Source: a bacterium
GTDB taxonomy: Bacteria > Actinomycetota > UBA4738 > HRBIN12
DNA length: 39,421 nucleotides
Direction: 5' to 3'
Assembly (NCBI GenBank): GCA_023251895.1
Contig: JAHEXX010000007.1
Coordinates: 1-39,421 of the forward strand
Shown: in pieces, positions 8,054-16,629 of the stretch
Numbering within the stretch: position 1 is the first letter of the stretch
Layout of the letters: each line of letters begins with the position of its first letter
Made by a program: the position numbers and the translations under genes
Notes under the pieces: model-generated
Seen by the model: the letters and a program-made list of their open reading frames with translations, nothing else
What the model was told of the DNA's origin: nothing
The model's database searches: none

Positions 8054-9808
8054 GTGTTCTTCGTGTGGACGTACGTGGCGCACGGATACCGGTTCCCGGT
8101 CGGGCCGGACGCCCCGGTGTACCTGTGGTGGACCCGCCTGGCCGGGCTGGACGGGCTCTCGGCCGTGGGAGGTCGACCCGGGGTGCCGGCTCTGGCGCTG
8201 GCGGTCGGTGGCGCCCTGCACCTGCCGCCGGCCGCCGTGATCGCCGGGCTCGAGTGCGCCTTGGGCGTGGGGGTCGGGATGGGCGCCGTCGCGCTGGTCC
8301 GATCCGGGCCGGGGGACGCGAGCCGGGCGGCCTGGATCCTGGCGGGGGTCCTCACCGGGACCTTCGCCGTGCACCTAGCCACCGGGTACCTGGCCAACTT
8401 GGTCTTCGGGGTGCTGTTCCTGGGGGCCGCCGCCGCGCTGGCCCGGGGGACCGCCCGGGGAGCCGCCGCCGCGGCCGCCCTCCTCGGCGCCGGCGGGTTC
8501 GCGCATCCCCAGTTCTACTTGCTCGGTCTGGTCGTCCTGTGCGTGACTGCGCTGCTGTCGTGGCGGGCCGACGAGCGGCGCGAGGTCGCGCATGTCGCCG
8601 GCGCCGCGGCGGGCGCGGGTGTTCTGCTGGGCATCGGCCTGCTCGCGATCCTGCCGGGTCCGTCGATGCCCAACGTCGACACCTCCCGCGACGCGTTCCT
8701 GCGGCGGGCCGGACTGAACGACATCCTCGTGAGCGCCTACCGGAAGCGGTTCCTCCAGCACTGGGCGCGGTACGTCCAGTGGGCATCCATCCCCCTCGCG
8801 ATCGGCGGCCTTCGCGATGCCACCGGATTCGTGGGTCGGTTCCTGCGGGCGTGGGGCATCGTGACGATCGCCGGCGTGGCCCTCGCCCTTTCCACCGGCG
8901 TGGTGCCGCCGGATCGGTTCGACGCCTTCGGCTACCTCGTGCCGATCCTGGCCGCGTTCGGCCTGGTCCGGCTGTGGCGATGGCTGGCCGAGCGGCGCCG
9001 GGCGCTGGCATGGGGGATCGCCGGTTCCCTCCTGTTGGCGATGGTGCTGGGCGCCGCCTTCACGTGGGGACGCCAGAAGCCGTTCCTCACGCCCCGCGAG
9101 GCCGAGCGCGTCACCGACGCAGGGCGGTACATCGCCGCGACTCCGTCGGGGACACCCCTGGTCTTCTTCGTGGAGACCGGCGACCCATCGATCACGTTCT
9201 TCGCCACGCAGGCCGCGAACGCCATCCGCGCGTCGGTTCCCCCGGACCGGATCCGCGACGTGTACGTGGTGGTCCGTCGCGGCGGTCAGGGGAACGACGC
9301 AGCGGCGATCGAGCGAAACGAACTGGCCCGCCGCTACCGGGCCGAAGCCGCGGCGGCGGTCCGGCGGATCGGGGGAAGGGCACTGACCCTCGACATCGGC
9401 CCGTTCGATCGGCCCGACTTCGGTCAGGGACCCGCGCCGCACTCCGTCGGCGAGGGCGTAATCATCTACGGCGATCTGCCCGAGCCCGTCGCGTATCCGG
9501 GCGACCCGCTCCTGCCCTCGTCGCCAGGACGGATCGTGCTGGCGTCGGTCGCGCTCCTCGCCCTCTTCGCCGTCGTCGGGTACGGATGGGCCCGGACCGC
9601 GCTCGGCTCCGGCATCGTCTCGACCGCCCTGGCCCCGGCGTTCGGGGCAGCGGCCATCGTGATCCTCGTGATCGCGGCCGACGCGGCGGGCCTGTCGCTC
9701 TCCGGTTCGATCGTGCCGACGGTGGCGTCAGCCGTGGCCGGCGGGAGCGGCTACCTCTCGCTGCTCCTCCAACGGCGCACCCTCCCGGACCCGGCGCCGG
9801 AAGTCTAG
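8054..9808 (+). CDS. Large multispanning membrane protein, GT-C-glycosyltransferase-like
   Basis: At least 584 aa with about ten or more hydrophobic segments. The first predicted extracytoplasmic loop (FPVGPDAPVYLWW) has an acidic residue just after TM1, as in GT-C glycosyltransferases. A soluble block lies at about residues 350-470 and the last three membrane helices follow it. No family is certain. The start is a problem: the frame is open far upstream and codes for a good TM1 (ADLAILAAIAAGLL after RRPR), but the first ATG/GTG/TTG codon after the divergent tldD start is GTG 8054, inside TM1. A non-standard start or a small indel near 7950-7990 is possible. The 3' end overlaps the convergent mannosyltransferase by 81 bp. 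Confidence 0.7.
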   Translation: MFFVWTYVAHGYRFPVGPDAPVYLWWTRLAGLDGLSAVGGRPGVPALALAVGGALHLPPAAVIAGLECALGVGVGMGAVALVRSGPGDASRAAWILAGVLTGTFAVHLATGYLANLVFGVLFLGAAAALARGTARGAAAAAALLGAGGFAHPQFYLLGLVVLCVTALLSWRADERREVAHVAGAAAGAGVLLGIGLLAILPGPSMPNVDTSRDAFLRRAGLNDILVSAYRKRFLQHWARYVQWASIPLAIGGLRDATGFVGRFLRAWGIVTIAGVALALSTGVVPPDRFDAFGYLVPILAAFGLVRLWRWLAERRRALAWGIAGSLLLAMVLGAAFTWGRQKPFLTPREAERVTDAGRYIAATPSGTPLVFFVETGDPSITFFATQAANAIRASVPPDRIRDVYVVVRRGGQGNDAAAIERNELARRYRAEAAAAVRRIGGRALTLDIGPFDRPDFGQGPAPHSVGEGVIIYGDLPEPVAYPGDPLLPSSPGRIVLASVALLALFAVVGYGWARTALGSGIVSTALAPAFGAAAIVILVIAADAAGLSLSGSIVPTVASAVAGGSGYLSLLLQRRTLPDPAPEV

Positions 9809-11245
9809 TCCGGCCCATACTAGTAACGCGATCACGACCGGCGTCACCGCCCAGTGCCCCCACCACAGGTTGGCGTTGTACGCGTGCGGGAACAGCGTCG
9901 GCTCCGAGGTGAACTGCGACACCGTGAGCGCTGTCGACGCTCCGAGCAGCGCGATCCGCGGCACCCGGGGAAGCGCCCACGCCAGCGACAGCGCCCACGC
10001 CACGTACCAGGGCAGCAGCACCGGCGCCAGCAGCATCAGGAACAGCAACCCCCACCCCCACGCCGCGGCCTGAGCGGTGGGTGTCACGTCCGGCGCCCTC
10101 CGAGCCAGCGAACGAGCGATGACGAACAGCGCCACCAGGAACAGCGCCGGGAACACGAACCGCACCACCACGCCGAGCGTGTCGCCGCTGACGGCGTCCA
10201 GCATCCGGTGGAACAGGCCCGACGGCGCCAGCCACGCCTCGTGCCGGGCCAGCTCCCACAGCCCCAGCGTAGGGTCCCTCGTCTGCATGAACGGTACGGC
10301 GAACGCGGCACCGATCCCGCCCACCACAGCCCCGTGCGCCAGCAGCGCGCGGAACCGCTTCCCCCGCTCCCGGCCGGCCACCGCCACCACCACGAGCAGG
10401 ACCAACGGCACTCCAGCCGAGAACTTGATCAGCGCCCCCAGCGTGAGGACCGCTGTGGCCGGCAGCTCCCGTTTCGCGATCACCAACGCCAGTGCTGCGG
10501 CGATCGACAACGCCACGAGCAGGTCGTTGTGTCCGCTCCCCACCGACTGGAACACCACCACAGGGTTCATCCCGAACGCCGCGATGGCGAATGCCCGGCG
10601 TTCCGGCCACAGCCGGAGCGTGACCCACGAGATCAAGGCCACCGTCGCGAGGCTCGCCCCGATGGCGATCAGCCGGAAGGTCACGATCAGCCCCGATACG
10701 CTCTTCACCACCGCGGTGAGGAAGGCCGACAGGGCCACGAATCCCGGCCCGTACACGGCCGGCGTCTGGAACCACTTCGGTCCCACGTAGGGCGAGAACG
10801 GATCACCGAGGAAGTCCGCCGGCGTTGCGACGTACGGGTTCGCGTGGTGCACACTCACGATGCGCCCGTAGATCCCGTACGAGTACACGTCGCGCGAGAA
10901 CAGCAGCGGCAGGAACAGCACGACGACGTGGTAGGAGACGGCGAGGCCGATCACGAGCCTCGCCGGCAGGTTCCCCCTCCAGGCCTCCCGCAACACGAGC
11001 AGGAACGCCCCCGCCGAGAACACGACCGCGACGATGCTGACGATCGCGAGGACCTCGCCGTGGATCCGGTCCAGGCCGACCGCGCCTGCCAGCCACCGGA
11101 ACGGCCCCGAGGGGCCCGTGTCCGCAGGCAGGGCCGGCGTGAGGGGCGACCCCGGTGTCGCCGCCACGACCGCCATGAACAGGACGCCGACCGCGGAACA
11201 GACGACGGCGATGGTGGCGGACGAGGCGCGTTCGAACCGTTGCAC
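9728..11245 (-). CDS. MptA/MptB-family polyprenol-phosphomannose alpha-1,6-mannosyltransferase
   Basis: A 505-aa GT-C protein with about 12-13 hydrophobic segments. Family features are the early extracytoplasmic FSRDVYSYGIYGRI (with the catalytic aspartate), HHANPYVATPADF, KWFQTPAVYGPGF and the later GSGHNDLLVAL and KFSAGVPLVLL segments. MptA/MptB extend alpha-1,6-mannan chains outside the membrane using polyprenyl-phosphate-mannose, in lipomannan or related glycan synthesis of Actinobacteria. The start is GTG at 11245. Which glycan it builds here cannot be told, and other lipomannan genes are not in the window. Confidence 0.85.
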   Translation of the reverse strand: MQRFERASSATIAVVCSAVGVLFMAVVAATPGSPLTPALPADTGPSGPFRWLAGAVGLDRIHGEVLAIVSIVAVVFSAGAFLLVLREAWRGNLPARLVIGLAVSYHVVVLFLPLLFSRDVYSYGIYGRIVSVHHANPYVATPADFLGDPFSPYVGPKWFQTPAVYGPGFVALSAFLTAVVKSVSGLIVTFRLIAIGASLATVALISWVTLRLWPERRAFAIAAFGMNPVVVFQSVGSGHNDLLVALSIAAALALVIAKRELPATAVLTLGALIKFSAGVPLVLLVVVAVAGRERGKRFRALLAHGAVVGGIGAAFAVPFMQTRDPTLGLWELARHEAWLAPSGLFHRMLDAVSGDTLGVVVRFVFPALFLVALFVIARSLARRAPDVTPTAQAAAWGWGLLFLMLLAPVLLPWYVAWALSLAWALPRVPRIALLGASTALTVSQFTSEPTLFPHAYNANLWWGHWAVTPVVIALLVWAGLDFRRRVREGAPLEEQREVAAPAGHG

Positions 11246-11323
11246 GGACCTCGACTGTAGCGCGAGCGGGCCGGCTCCCCTAGCCTTGCGAGCCCTTCGC
11301 GGGCCCCCCCACCCACCTTCGCT

Positions 11324-13285
11324 CTATCTCAGGCCGGCGCTCTGCCTGGCGAAGGCCAGCGGCGACGAAGCCGTCAGGTCGATGGCGGGCTCGACGGTCG
11401 AGTACGACTGGACGTTGTCCCTGAACAGGGCCTTCGAGTCGAACCGCGCGAACACGTCCACCCGGTTCGGCGGGCACGTTCGCATGCCCGGCAGCCTGCC
11501 CGTGGCCGTCTCGGCGTTGGGGCCCTCCACCACCGCCCCGGCAAGAACCGGCGGGGACCCGTCCGGCGATCCCACGATGTTGGCCACCTGGTGCTGGGTG
11601 CAGTGGGGGAACGTCGTGCCGTCGCCGACGATGAGCGACGATCCCCACGCGTTGGCCCCCAGGATGTTCGCTAGCCACCGGTCGGCGTAGGCCGCGTAGG
11701 TGCCGGTCCCGGTGAGCTCGTCGTACTCGCTCGCCATGACCGATAGCCCGGCGCCATGGGAGGTCGTGTCCCACGTGTTCCAGGGAAAGCCGAACCCGAA
11801 GGGATCGGCGCTCGCTTGCGCCACCGCCCGATCGAGCTGCTTCTTCAGATCGGCCACCAGCGCGGTCGGGGTGACCTCCAGGCCGCTCGGGTTGCCGGCC
11901 TGCCCAATGGCCCTGTGCAGCTCGTAGTGCGCCAGCCCGCTCACGTCGTACAGGTTCAGCGTGTCCACCGCGTCGTTCGGCCCCTTGACGTAGGCACGGG
12001 CCCAGTGCGCCGCCCGCCGCAGGTAGAACGACGCATCGGTGTGCGGCAGCCCGGCAGGCAGGCCGCCGGAGGCCAACGCGAGGTACAGCTCGGTGGCGCC
12101 GAGTTCCAGGTCGTCGCGCCACTCCTGCTCCGGGTAGAAGTCGAACGGGATCACCGTGAGCAGCCTGCCCGACGAGGCGTCGGCGAGGTCGAAGATGTGC
12201 TCGGCCGCCAGCAGGCACCGGTCGGCGAACGCCGGCGCGCTCTCTTTGAACACCTGGAAGCAGATTGCCAGCGCGGCGGCGTTGCGCCCGGCCAGGTTCG
12301 GGCTGATCCGGGCCCCGGGCGGGCCGGCCCGGAACACCGGACGGTTGCGGATGTAACGGAACGCGGGGTCGGTTCCCCCGTACGCGTCGTCCGTCTGGGG
12401 GAGCCGCCAGATGTCGTGGTCGCCCTCGATCTTGTCGTTCCCGCTGCCGATGCCGACCTGGTAGTAGAGGGTCCGGGTCGAGTCGTCCCACATCCGGAGC
12501 AGCCAGTCCGCGCCGAACTTGGCCTCGGACGCGAAGTTCGACCCCGCCGAGCCTGCGCCCATCTGCGTCGGGAAGTCGCGGACGCCGGCCAGCAGCACGG
12601 CCACCGTGTAGCCCGTGGTCTGGACGAACTTCAAGTAGTCGCCCGCGTCCCACCAACCGCCAGAGGCGTCCACCCGCCGCCCCAGCGGCGACAGATCGCC
12701 GGAGAAGACACCGTCGGAGTCGGTGTGCGGCGTCAGGTAGGTCATGGCGTTCCGGTCGTGCAGGTGCGCCGAGGCGGTGCGGAGGGCGGAAGGCACGTAG
12801 TCCGGGCCGTCCCGTTGGACCTGGTAGAAAGCGAGCGCGTTCGCCAGGGCCTTCGAGTACACGTCGGCGCCGGAGCCGATCCGGAACGAAGGAGAGGAGG
12901 CCGCGATGGGGCCGTTCACCGAGATGGAATAGGTTCCGGCCGCGGTAACCGATGGGAAGTCCACGGCATAGACGTGGGGGTAGCGCTTGCTCCAAGACCC
13001 GAGATCGGAGCCGACCGGCGCCGAGAACACGGTCGAGCCGCCCGAGCTCTTCACGGCGAAGGTGGCGGCGGTCTCCGCGTCCGAGGCCATCAGATAGGCT
13101 CGCTTCGAGGCGCCTGCCGCGTACCCCAACTGGTTCACGCGCACGTACGCCGACCCGGTCACGGTCTTCGTGGGAGAGGGTAAGGGTGAGCCCGAAGAGG
13201 GAGACGGCGACGGCGACGCGGTGCATGCTGCTGCGACCACTGCGCATGCCAGGGCGGACGCCGGCATCCGTCGGATGAAGCGCAT
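11324..13285 (-). CDS. Glycoside hydrolase family 9 lipoprotein (endoglucanase-like)
   Basis: A 653-aa secreted enzyme. The N-terminus MRFIRRMPASALACAVVAAAC is a lipoprotein-type signal with the cysteine in AAAC, followed by a Ser/Pro linker. An Ig-like CelD_N domain (VRVNQLGYAAGASKRAYL) precedes the (alpha/alpha)6 GH9 domain. DASGGWWDAGDYLKF holds the catalytic aspartates, and YSTVEPAIDLTA near the C-terminus holds the acid glutamate. Members cleave beta-1,4-glucans or remove beta-linked sugars. The in-frame ATG at 13303 is an alternative start; neither has a convincing ribosome site. It is probably surface-anchored and could supply sugars from plant or microbial glucan. Confidence 0.88.
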   Translation of the reverse strand: MRFIRRMPASALACAVVAAACTASPSPSPSSGSPLPSPTKTVTGSAYVRVNQLGYAAGASKRAYLMASDAETAATFAVKSSGGSTVFSAPVGSDLGSWSKRYPHVYAVDFPSVTAAGTYSISVNGPIAASSPSFRIGSGADVYSKALANALAFYQVQRDGPDYVPSALRTASAHLHDRNAMTYLTPHTDSDGVFSGDLSPLGRRVDASGGWWDAGDYLKFVQTTGYTVAVLLAGVRDFPTQMGAGSAGSNFASEAKFGADWLLRMWDDSTRTLYYQVGIGSGNDKIEGDHDIWRLPQTDDAYGGTDPAFRYIRNRPVFRAGPPGARISPNLAGRNAAALAICFQVFKESAPAFADRCLLAAEHIFDLADASSGRLLTVIPFDFYPEQEWRDDLELGATELYLALASGGLPAGLPHTDASFYLRRAAHWARAYVKGPNDAVDTLNLYDVSGLAHYELHRAIGQAGNPSGLEVTPTALVADLKKQLDRAVAQASADPFGFGFPWNTWDTTSHGAGLSVMASEYDELTGTGTYAAYADRWLANILGANAWGSSLIVGDGTTFPHCTQHQVANIVGSPDGSPPVLAGAVVEGPNAETATGRLPGMRTCPPNRVDVFARFDSKALFRDNVQSYSTVEPAIDLTASSPLAFARQSAGLR

Positions 13286-13332
13286 GGCTCCCGGGATGCC
13301 CATTGAGGAGAGTTTCCCCGCGCAAGCCTGAG

Positions 13333-13977
13333 TCAATAGGTCCTCGGCAAGACGGTCTCGGACAGCAGCCACCACACGGCGACGCCCCACACGGCGACGG
13401 TGATCCCCGCCGCCACGACGCTCGGGATGCGGCGCTGGAATCGGACCGGGAGGGCCACCACGACACCGGTCCCCAGGGCCACCCATCGGAGCCACAGCTG
13501 GGACCGGGCATCGATGCGATCCGCGCTGTTGCCGACGTGGATGCACACCCCGAAGACGTGATCCAGTCGATAGCCGGCCGTGCACACGCGGGACGGGATC
13601 AGCAGCGCGATCAGGACCGCGCCGAAGATCACCATGAGAGCCTCGACGCGCACCCAGCCGTCGGCCCCGTCGGGCGACACCGCCCGACCGCGGAGGCTGA
13701 TCCACGCGAGTGCCCCCAGCACCACCATCACGAGCGCCAGGAACGAGATGAGTCCGCCGAGCCCGATCGTGACGTTGCACAGGCGCTCGACGTAGGGGCA
13801 GGTCAACTCGTCCCAGGACGCCCACAGGAACAGCGCGCCGGCCACGACCAGGCAGGCGCCGGCCACGACCAGGCAGGCGCCGGCCACGAGGGCGGCGAGC
13901 CTTCCCCGCGGAGAGATCGGTCTCGCCGGGGGCCATCGGTCCGGCTTCGGGCTCCGTCGCCTGATCGAGGCTCTCAC
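13333..13977 (-). CDS. Hypothetical membrane protein with in-frame heptapeptide repeat
   Basis: A 214-aa protein with an arginine-rich N-terminus (MRASIRRRSPKPDR) and about five membrane segments. The first segment carries GACLVVA repeated in tandem (AGACLVVAGACLVVAGAL), encoded by the 21-bp DNA repeat at 13835-13889. Cysteines in LTCPYVERLCN and SRVCTAGY...FGVCIHVG fall in predicted loops and could form disulfides. I do not recognise a family. The start is GTG at 13977 after ATGAGGGG. The gene is upstream of and co-oriented with the GH9 gene, and divergent from tnaA. Confidence 0.7.
   Translation of the reverse strand: MRASIRRRSPKPDRWPPARPISPRGRLAALVAGACLVVAGACLVVAGALFLWASWDELTCPYVERLCNVTIGLGGLISFLALVMVVLGALAWISLRGRAVSPDGADGWVRVEALMVIFGAVLIALLIPSRVCTAGYRLDHVFGVCIHVGNSADRIDARSQLWLRWVALGTGVVVALPVRFQRRIPSVVAAGITVAVWGVAVWWLLSETVLPRTY
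13835..13889. repeat. 21-bp tandem repeat, about 2.6 copies
   Basis: The unit GCGCCGGCCACGACCAGGCAG occurs exactly twice (13835-13855, 13856-13876), followed by a third partial copy to 13889. It keeps the reading frame of the minus-strand membrane gene and adds seven residues (GACLVVA) per unit to the first membrane helix. Slippage could change the helix length by about two turns per unit. Confidence 0.9.
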
Positions 13978-14038
13978 CCCCTCATCATGACGCCGGTCAC
14001 GGCCCGGCTGCCGGGCGACCTCGGCGGCGGAGGCGGGC

Positions 14039-14044
14039 TAGCAT
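14039..14044 (+). promoter_or_regulatory. Probable -10 element of a leaderless promoter for tnaA
   Basis: TAGCAT ends 6 bases before the tnaA ATG, and there is no Shine-Dalgarno in between. The spacing predicts transcription starting at or next to the start codon. No consensus -35 is seen. Confidence 0.4.
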
Positions 14045-14050
14045 CGGACC

Positions 14051-15466
14051 ATGGACTCGGAGTTCCGCACGATCATCGAGCCGTTCCGGATCCACTCGGT
14101 CGAGCCGCTGCGGATCACCACGGCGGAGCACCGGCGGACGGCCATCCGGGAGGCCGGGTACAACCTGTTCAACCTCCACGCCGACGACGTTCTGATCGAC
14201 CTGCTGACCGACTCCGGGACCGGGGCGATGTCCCGGGACCAATGGGCCGCGATCCAACACGGCGACGAGAGCTACGCGGGCTCGCCCTCCTGGTACGTGT
14301 TCCTGGAGGCCGTGCGGGAGCTCTTCCCGTTCCGGCACGTGATCCCCACGCACCAGGGCCGGGCCGCCGAGAAGATCCTGTTCTCGGCGATCGGCGTTCC
14401 CGGCAAGGTGATCCCGAACAACACCCACTTCGACACGACCCGGGCCAACGTCGAGTTCACCGGAGCCGAGGCCGTTGACCTTCCGATCCCCGAGGGGCGG
14501 CAGCCGGCGGTGGAGCACCCCTTCAAGGGGAACATGGACCTCGCGGCCCTCGATGCCCTGCTGGCCGAGCGGGCCGCCGACGTGCCGGTCGTGTTCGTCA
14601 CGATCACGAACAACTCCGGGGGCGGGCAGCCCGTCTCGGTGGAGAACCTCAGAGGGGTCCGCGCGCTCTGCGACCGGTACGCCGTCCCGCTGTTCCTGGA
14701 CGCCTGCCGGTTCGCCGAGAACGCCTGGTTCGTCCACGTGCGGGAGGCCGGGTACGAGGACCGCTCGATCCCCGACATCGTCCGCGAGATGGCGTCCCTC
14801 GCCGATGGGATGACGATGAGCGCGAAGAAGGACCCGCTGGCCAACATCGGCGGGTGGCTGGCGATGAACGACGACGCCCTGGCCGAGCGGTGCCGGAACC
14901 TGTTGATCCTCACCGAGGGGTTCCCGACGTACGGGGGACTGGCCGGCCGAGACCTCGAGGCCATCGCGCAGGGCCTTCGGGAGTGCGTGGACCCCCACTA
15001 CCTGCGATACCGGATCCGCTCGACCGAGTATCTGGGCGAGGCGATCGACCGGCAGGGCGTCCCGATCGTGAAGCCGGTCGGCGGCCACGCCGTGTACCTG
15101 GACGCGCGGGCGCTGCTGCCCCACATACCCCCGCTCCAGTTCCCTGGGCAGTCGCTTGCCGTCGCCCTGTACGAGGCCGGGGGGATCCGGGGCGTCGAGA
15201 TCGGGACGGTGATGTTCGGGCGGCATCCCGACGGGACCGAGACGCCGGCAGCGATGGACCTGGTGCGGCTGGCAATCCCCCGCCGCACCTACACGCAGAG
15301 CCACATCGACTACGTGATCGAGGTGGTGACGGCCGTGGCGGCGAGAGCCGAGGGACTGCCGGGCTACCGGATCGTGCAGGAACCACCGGCCCTGCGGCAC
15401 TTCACGGCGCGGTTCGAGCCGCTCCCGAACGACTCGACCGCGCCGGCTGAGCGTGTCTCGGTCTAG
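14051..15466 (+). CDS. tnaA: Tryptophanase (beta-eliminating lyase)
   Basis: A 471-aa PLP-dependent fold-type-I enzyme that splits L-tryptophan to indole, pyruvate and ammonia. The PLP lysine is in TMSAKKDPLANIGG. Other landmarks are PTHQGRAAEKIL, FVTITNNSGGGQPVS, FLDACRFAENA and the C-terminal RLAIPRRTYTQSHIDYVIE and RHFTARFEPL. The close relative tyrosine phenol-lyase has MERG (substrate arginine) where tryptophanase has VEIG; this protein has GVEIGTVMFGR, favouring tryptophanase. The stretch after the lysine (NIGG) is more like tyrosine phenol-lyase, so substrate choice deserves a test. No TnaC-like leader peptide or TnaB permease is seen. The gene appears leaderless. Confidence 0.88.
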   Translation: MDSEFRTIIEPFRIHSVEPLRITTAEHRRTAIREAGYNLFNLHADDVLIDLLTDSGTGAMSRDQWAAIQHGDESYAGSPSWYVFLEAVRELFPFRHVIPTHQGRAAEKILFSAIGVPGKVIPNNTHFDTTRANVEFTGAEAVDLPIPEGRQPAVEHPFKGNMDLAALDALLAERAADVPVVFVTITNNSGGGQPVSVENLRGVRALCDRYAVPLFLDACRFAENAWFVHVREAGYEDRSIPDIVREMASLADGMTMSAKKDPLANIGGWLAMNDDALAERCRNLLILTEGFPTYGGLAGRDLEAIAQGLRECVDPHYLRYRIRSTEYLGEAIDRQGVPIVKPVGGHAVYLDARALLPHIPPLQFPGQSLAVALYEAGGIRGVEIGTVMFGRHPDGTETPAAMDLVRLAIPRRTYTQSHIDYVIEVVTAVAARAEGLPGYRIVQEPPALRHFTARFEPLPNDSTAPAERVSV

Positions 15467-15621
15467 GCGACGTCCTTGGCGGACCCGCCGGTCGTCGCAT
15501 CACGCACCTCCGCAAGACTCTCCCACTCGTCGAAGGAGCCCTGCGAGCGGCGCTTCATGAAGAAGGCGACCGCCGCGACGACACCGCCGATCAGCAGGAG
15601 CGCGAACAGGAACTTCCTCAT
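15463..15621 (-). CDS. Small single-span membrane protein, 52 aa
   Basis: The protein begins MRKFLFALLLIGGVVAAVAF, has a basic MKRR stop-transfer motif, then a short acidic tail (SFDEWESLAEVRDATT). GGGAGG lies 7 bases before the ATG at 15621, strongly supporting translation. The stop overlaps the convergent tnaA end by 4 bases. It resembles the many tiny anchored proteins of Actinobacteria; no function is known. It lies 192 bases downstream of the Memo gene on the same strand. Confidence 0.72.
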   Translation of the reverse strand: MRKFLFALLLIGGVVAAVAFFMKRRSQGSFDEWESLAEVRDATTGGSAKDVA

Positions 15622-15813
15622 CTCATACCTCCCGCGCCCTCGTCGGCTCCACCCTATCCGTTTCCGCCCCGGGATTCAGGTGTCGCGGTGCAGACGCCGA
15701 CAATTCCACGTAGACATCGAGACGTCCCCGCGGCGGCCCCGACGCCGATAGAGGCGGCGCGCACCATCGACCGGCCACACCCCGAAGTCGATCTCGTCGG
15801 CGAGGGTTCGGGA

Positions 15814-16629
15814 CTACCCGGGGCCGGCGGTGCCCAACGCGAAGGCACCGTACCCGACGACGCTCGATGGATCGCCTGCGGTGTCCCCCGAGGTTCGGAG
15901 GTCGAGCAGCCGAACCTCCAGATCGTTCTGGCGCGCGTGCTCCGCCAGGCCGCGAAGCGCGTAGGCGCCGCAAGCATCCTCCGGGCCGATCGACGAGGGA
16001 TCCCTGGCCAGGACCGCGTCGGCGGTCCGCCGGTCCAGCCGCCGAGCAGTCTCCTGCTCGTGGTAGTGGCTGAGGTCGGTGCTGATGACGACGAGGGTCC
16101 GGGGACGACCCCAGAAGGCTTCGATCAGATCCGCGACCTCGGTCGGCGAGGTCATCCCCACGGCAATCGGCAGCACGCCGAGCTCCGGTCCGAGCAGCCG
16201 TTGCAGGAACGGCAACTGCACTTCCAGGGAATGCTCTGGCGCGTGCGGCGCGTCGTCGACGGCTGCCCCGCAGGCGAGGGCGTTCTCGCGCAGCTCCGCG
16301 TCGATCGCGACCTCCCCGAGCGGCGTGGTCCACGCGTCCACGCCCGGCACGGCGGTGCCTCGCTGCAGGACGAAGTGGGCCGGCCCCAGGATCACGACCT
16401 TGGATATGGACGAGGCGATCGTCCGCAACGTCGCGTATGCGCTGGCCGCCACGGGGCCCGAGTAGATGTACCCGGCGTGGGGGACGACCAGAGCGGCCGC
16501 CCGAACGTCCTCCGTCGCCGCAGCCGCCAGCAGATCGTCCACCACCCCGGCCAACTCGTCGGCGTCACCCGGGTAGAAGCTCCCGGCCGCAACGGGACGG
16601 CGGACACGGCGGGTCCGGGTCGCGCTCAT
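15814..16629 (-). CDS. amrB: AmmeMemoRadiSam system protein B (MEMO family)
   Basis: A 271-aa MEMO1-family protein related in fold to extradiol dioxygenases. Conserved blocks are RRPVAAGSFYPGDADEL at the N-terminus, VVPHAGYIYSGPVAASAYA, HSLEVQLPFLQ and VISTDLSHYH, which contain the histidines lining the putative metal site. The biochemical role in bacteria is unknown; the family takes part in the AmmeMemoRadiSam system with a radical SAM enzyme and AMMECR1. The ATG at 16629 overlaps the radical SAM stop by 4 bases (ATGA), so the two are translated together. No AMMECR1 gene is in the window. Confidence 0.9.
   Translation of the reverse strand: MSATRTRRVRRPVAAGSFYPGDADELAGVVDDLLAAAATEDVRAAALVVPHAGYIYSGPVAASAYATLRTIASSISKVVILGPAHFVLQRGTAVPGVDAWTTPLGEVAIDAELRENALACGAAVDDAPHAPEHSLEVQLPFLQRLLGPELGVLPIAVGMTSPTEVADLIEAFWGRPRTLVVISTDLSHYHEQETARRLDRRTADAVLARDPSSIGPEDACGAYALRGLAEHARQNDLEVRLLDLRTSGDTAGDPSSVVGYGAFALGTAGPG

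Noticed and set aside
13835-13889. CRISPR array
   Set aside because: The units are directly adjacent with no spacers and are coding. No cas genes are present.
15622-15813. Possible gene or RNA in the gap between the 52-aa protein and Memo
   Set aside because: No frame with coding character, no cloverleaf and no strong hairpin was found in these 192 bases.
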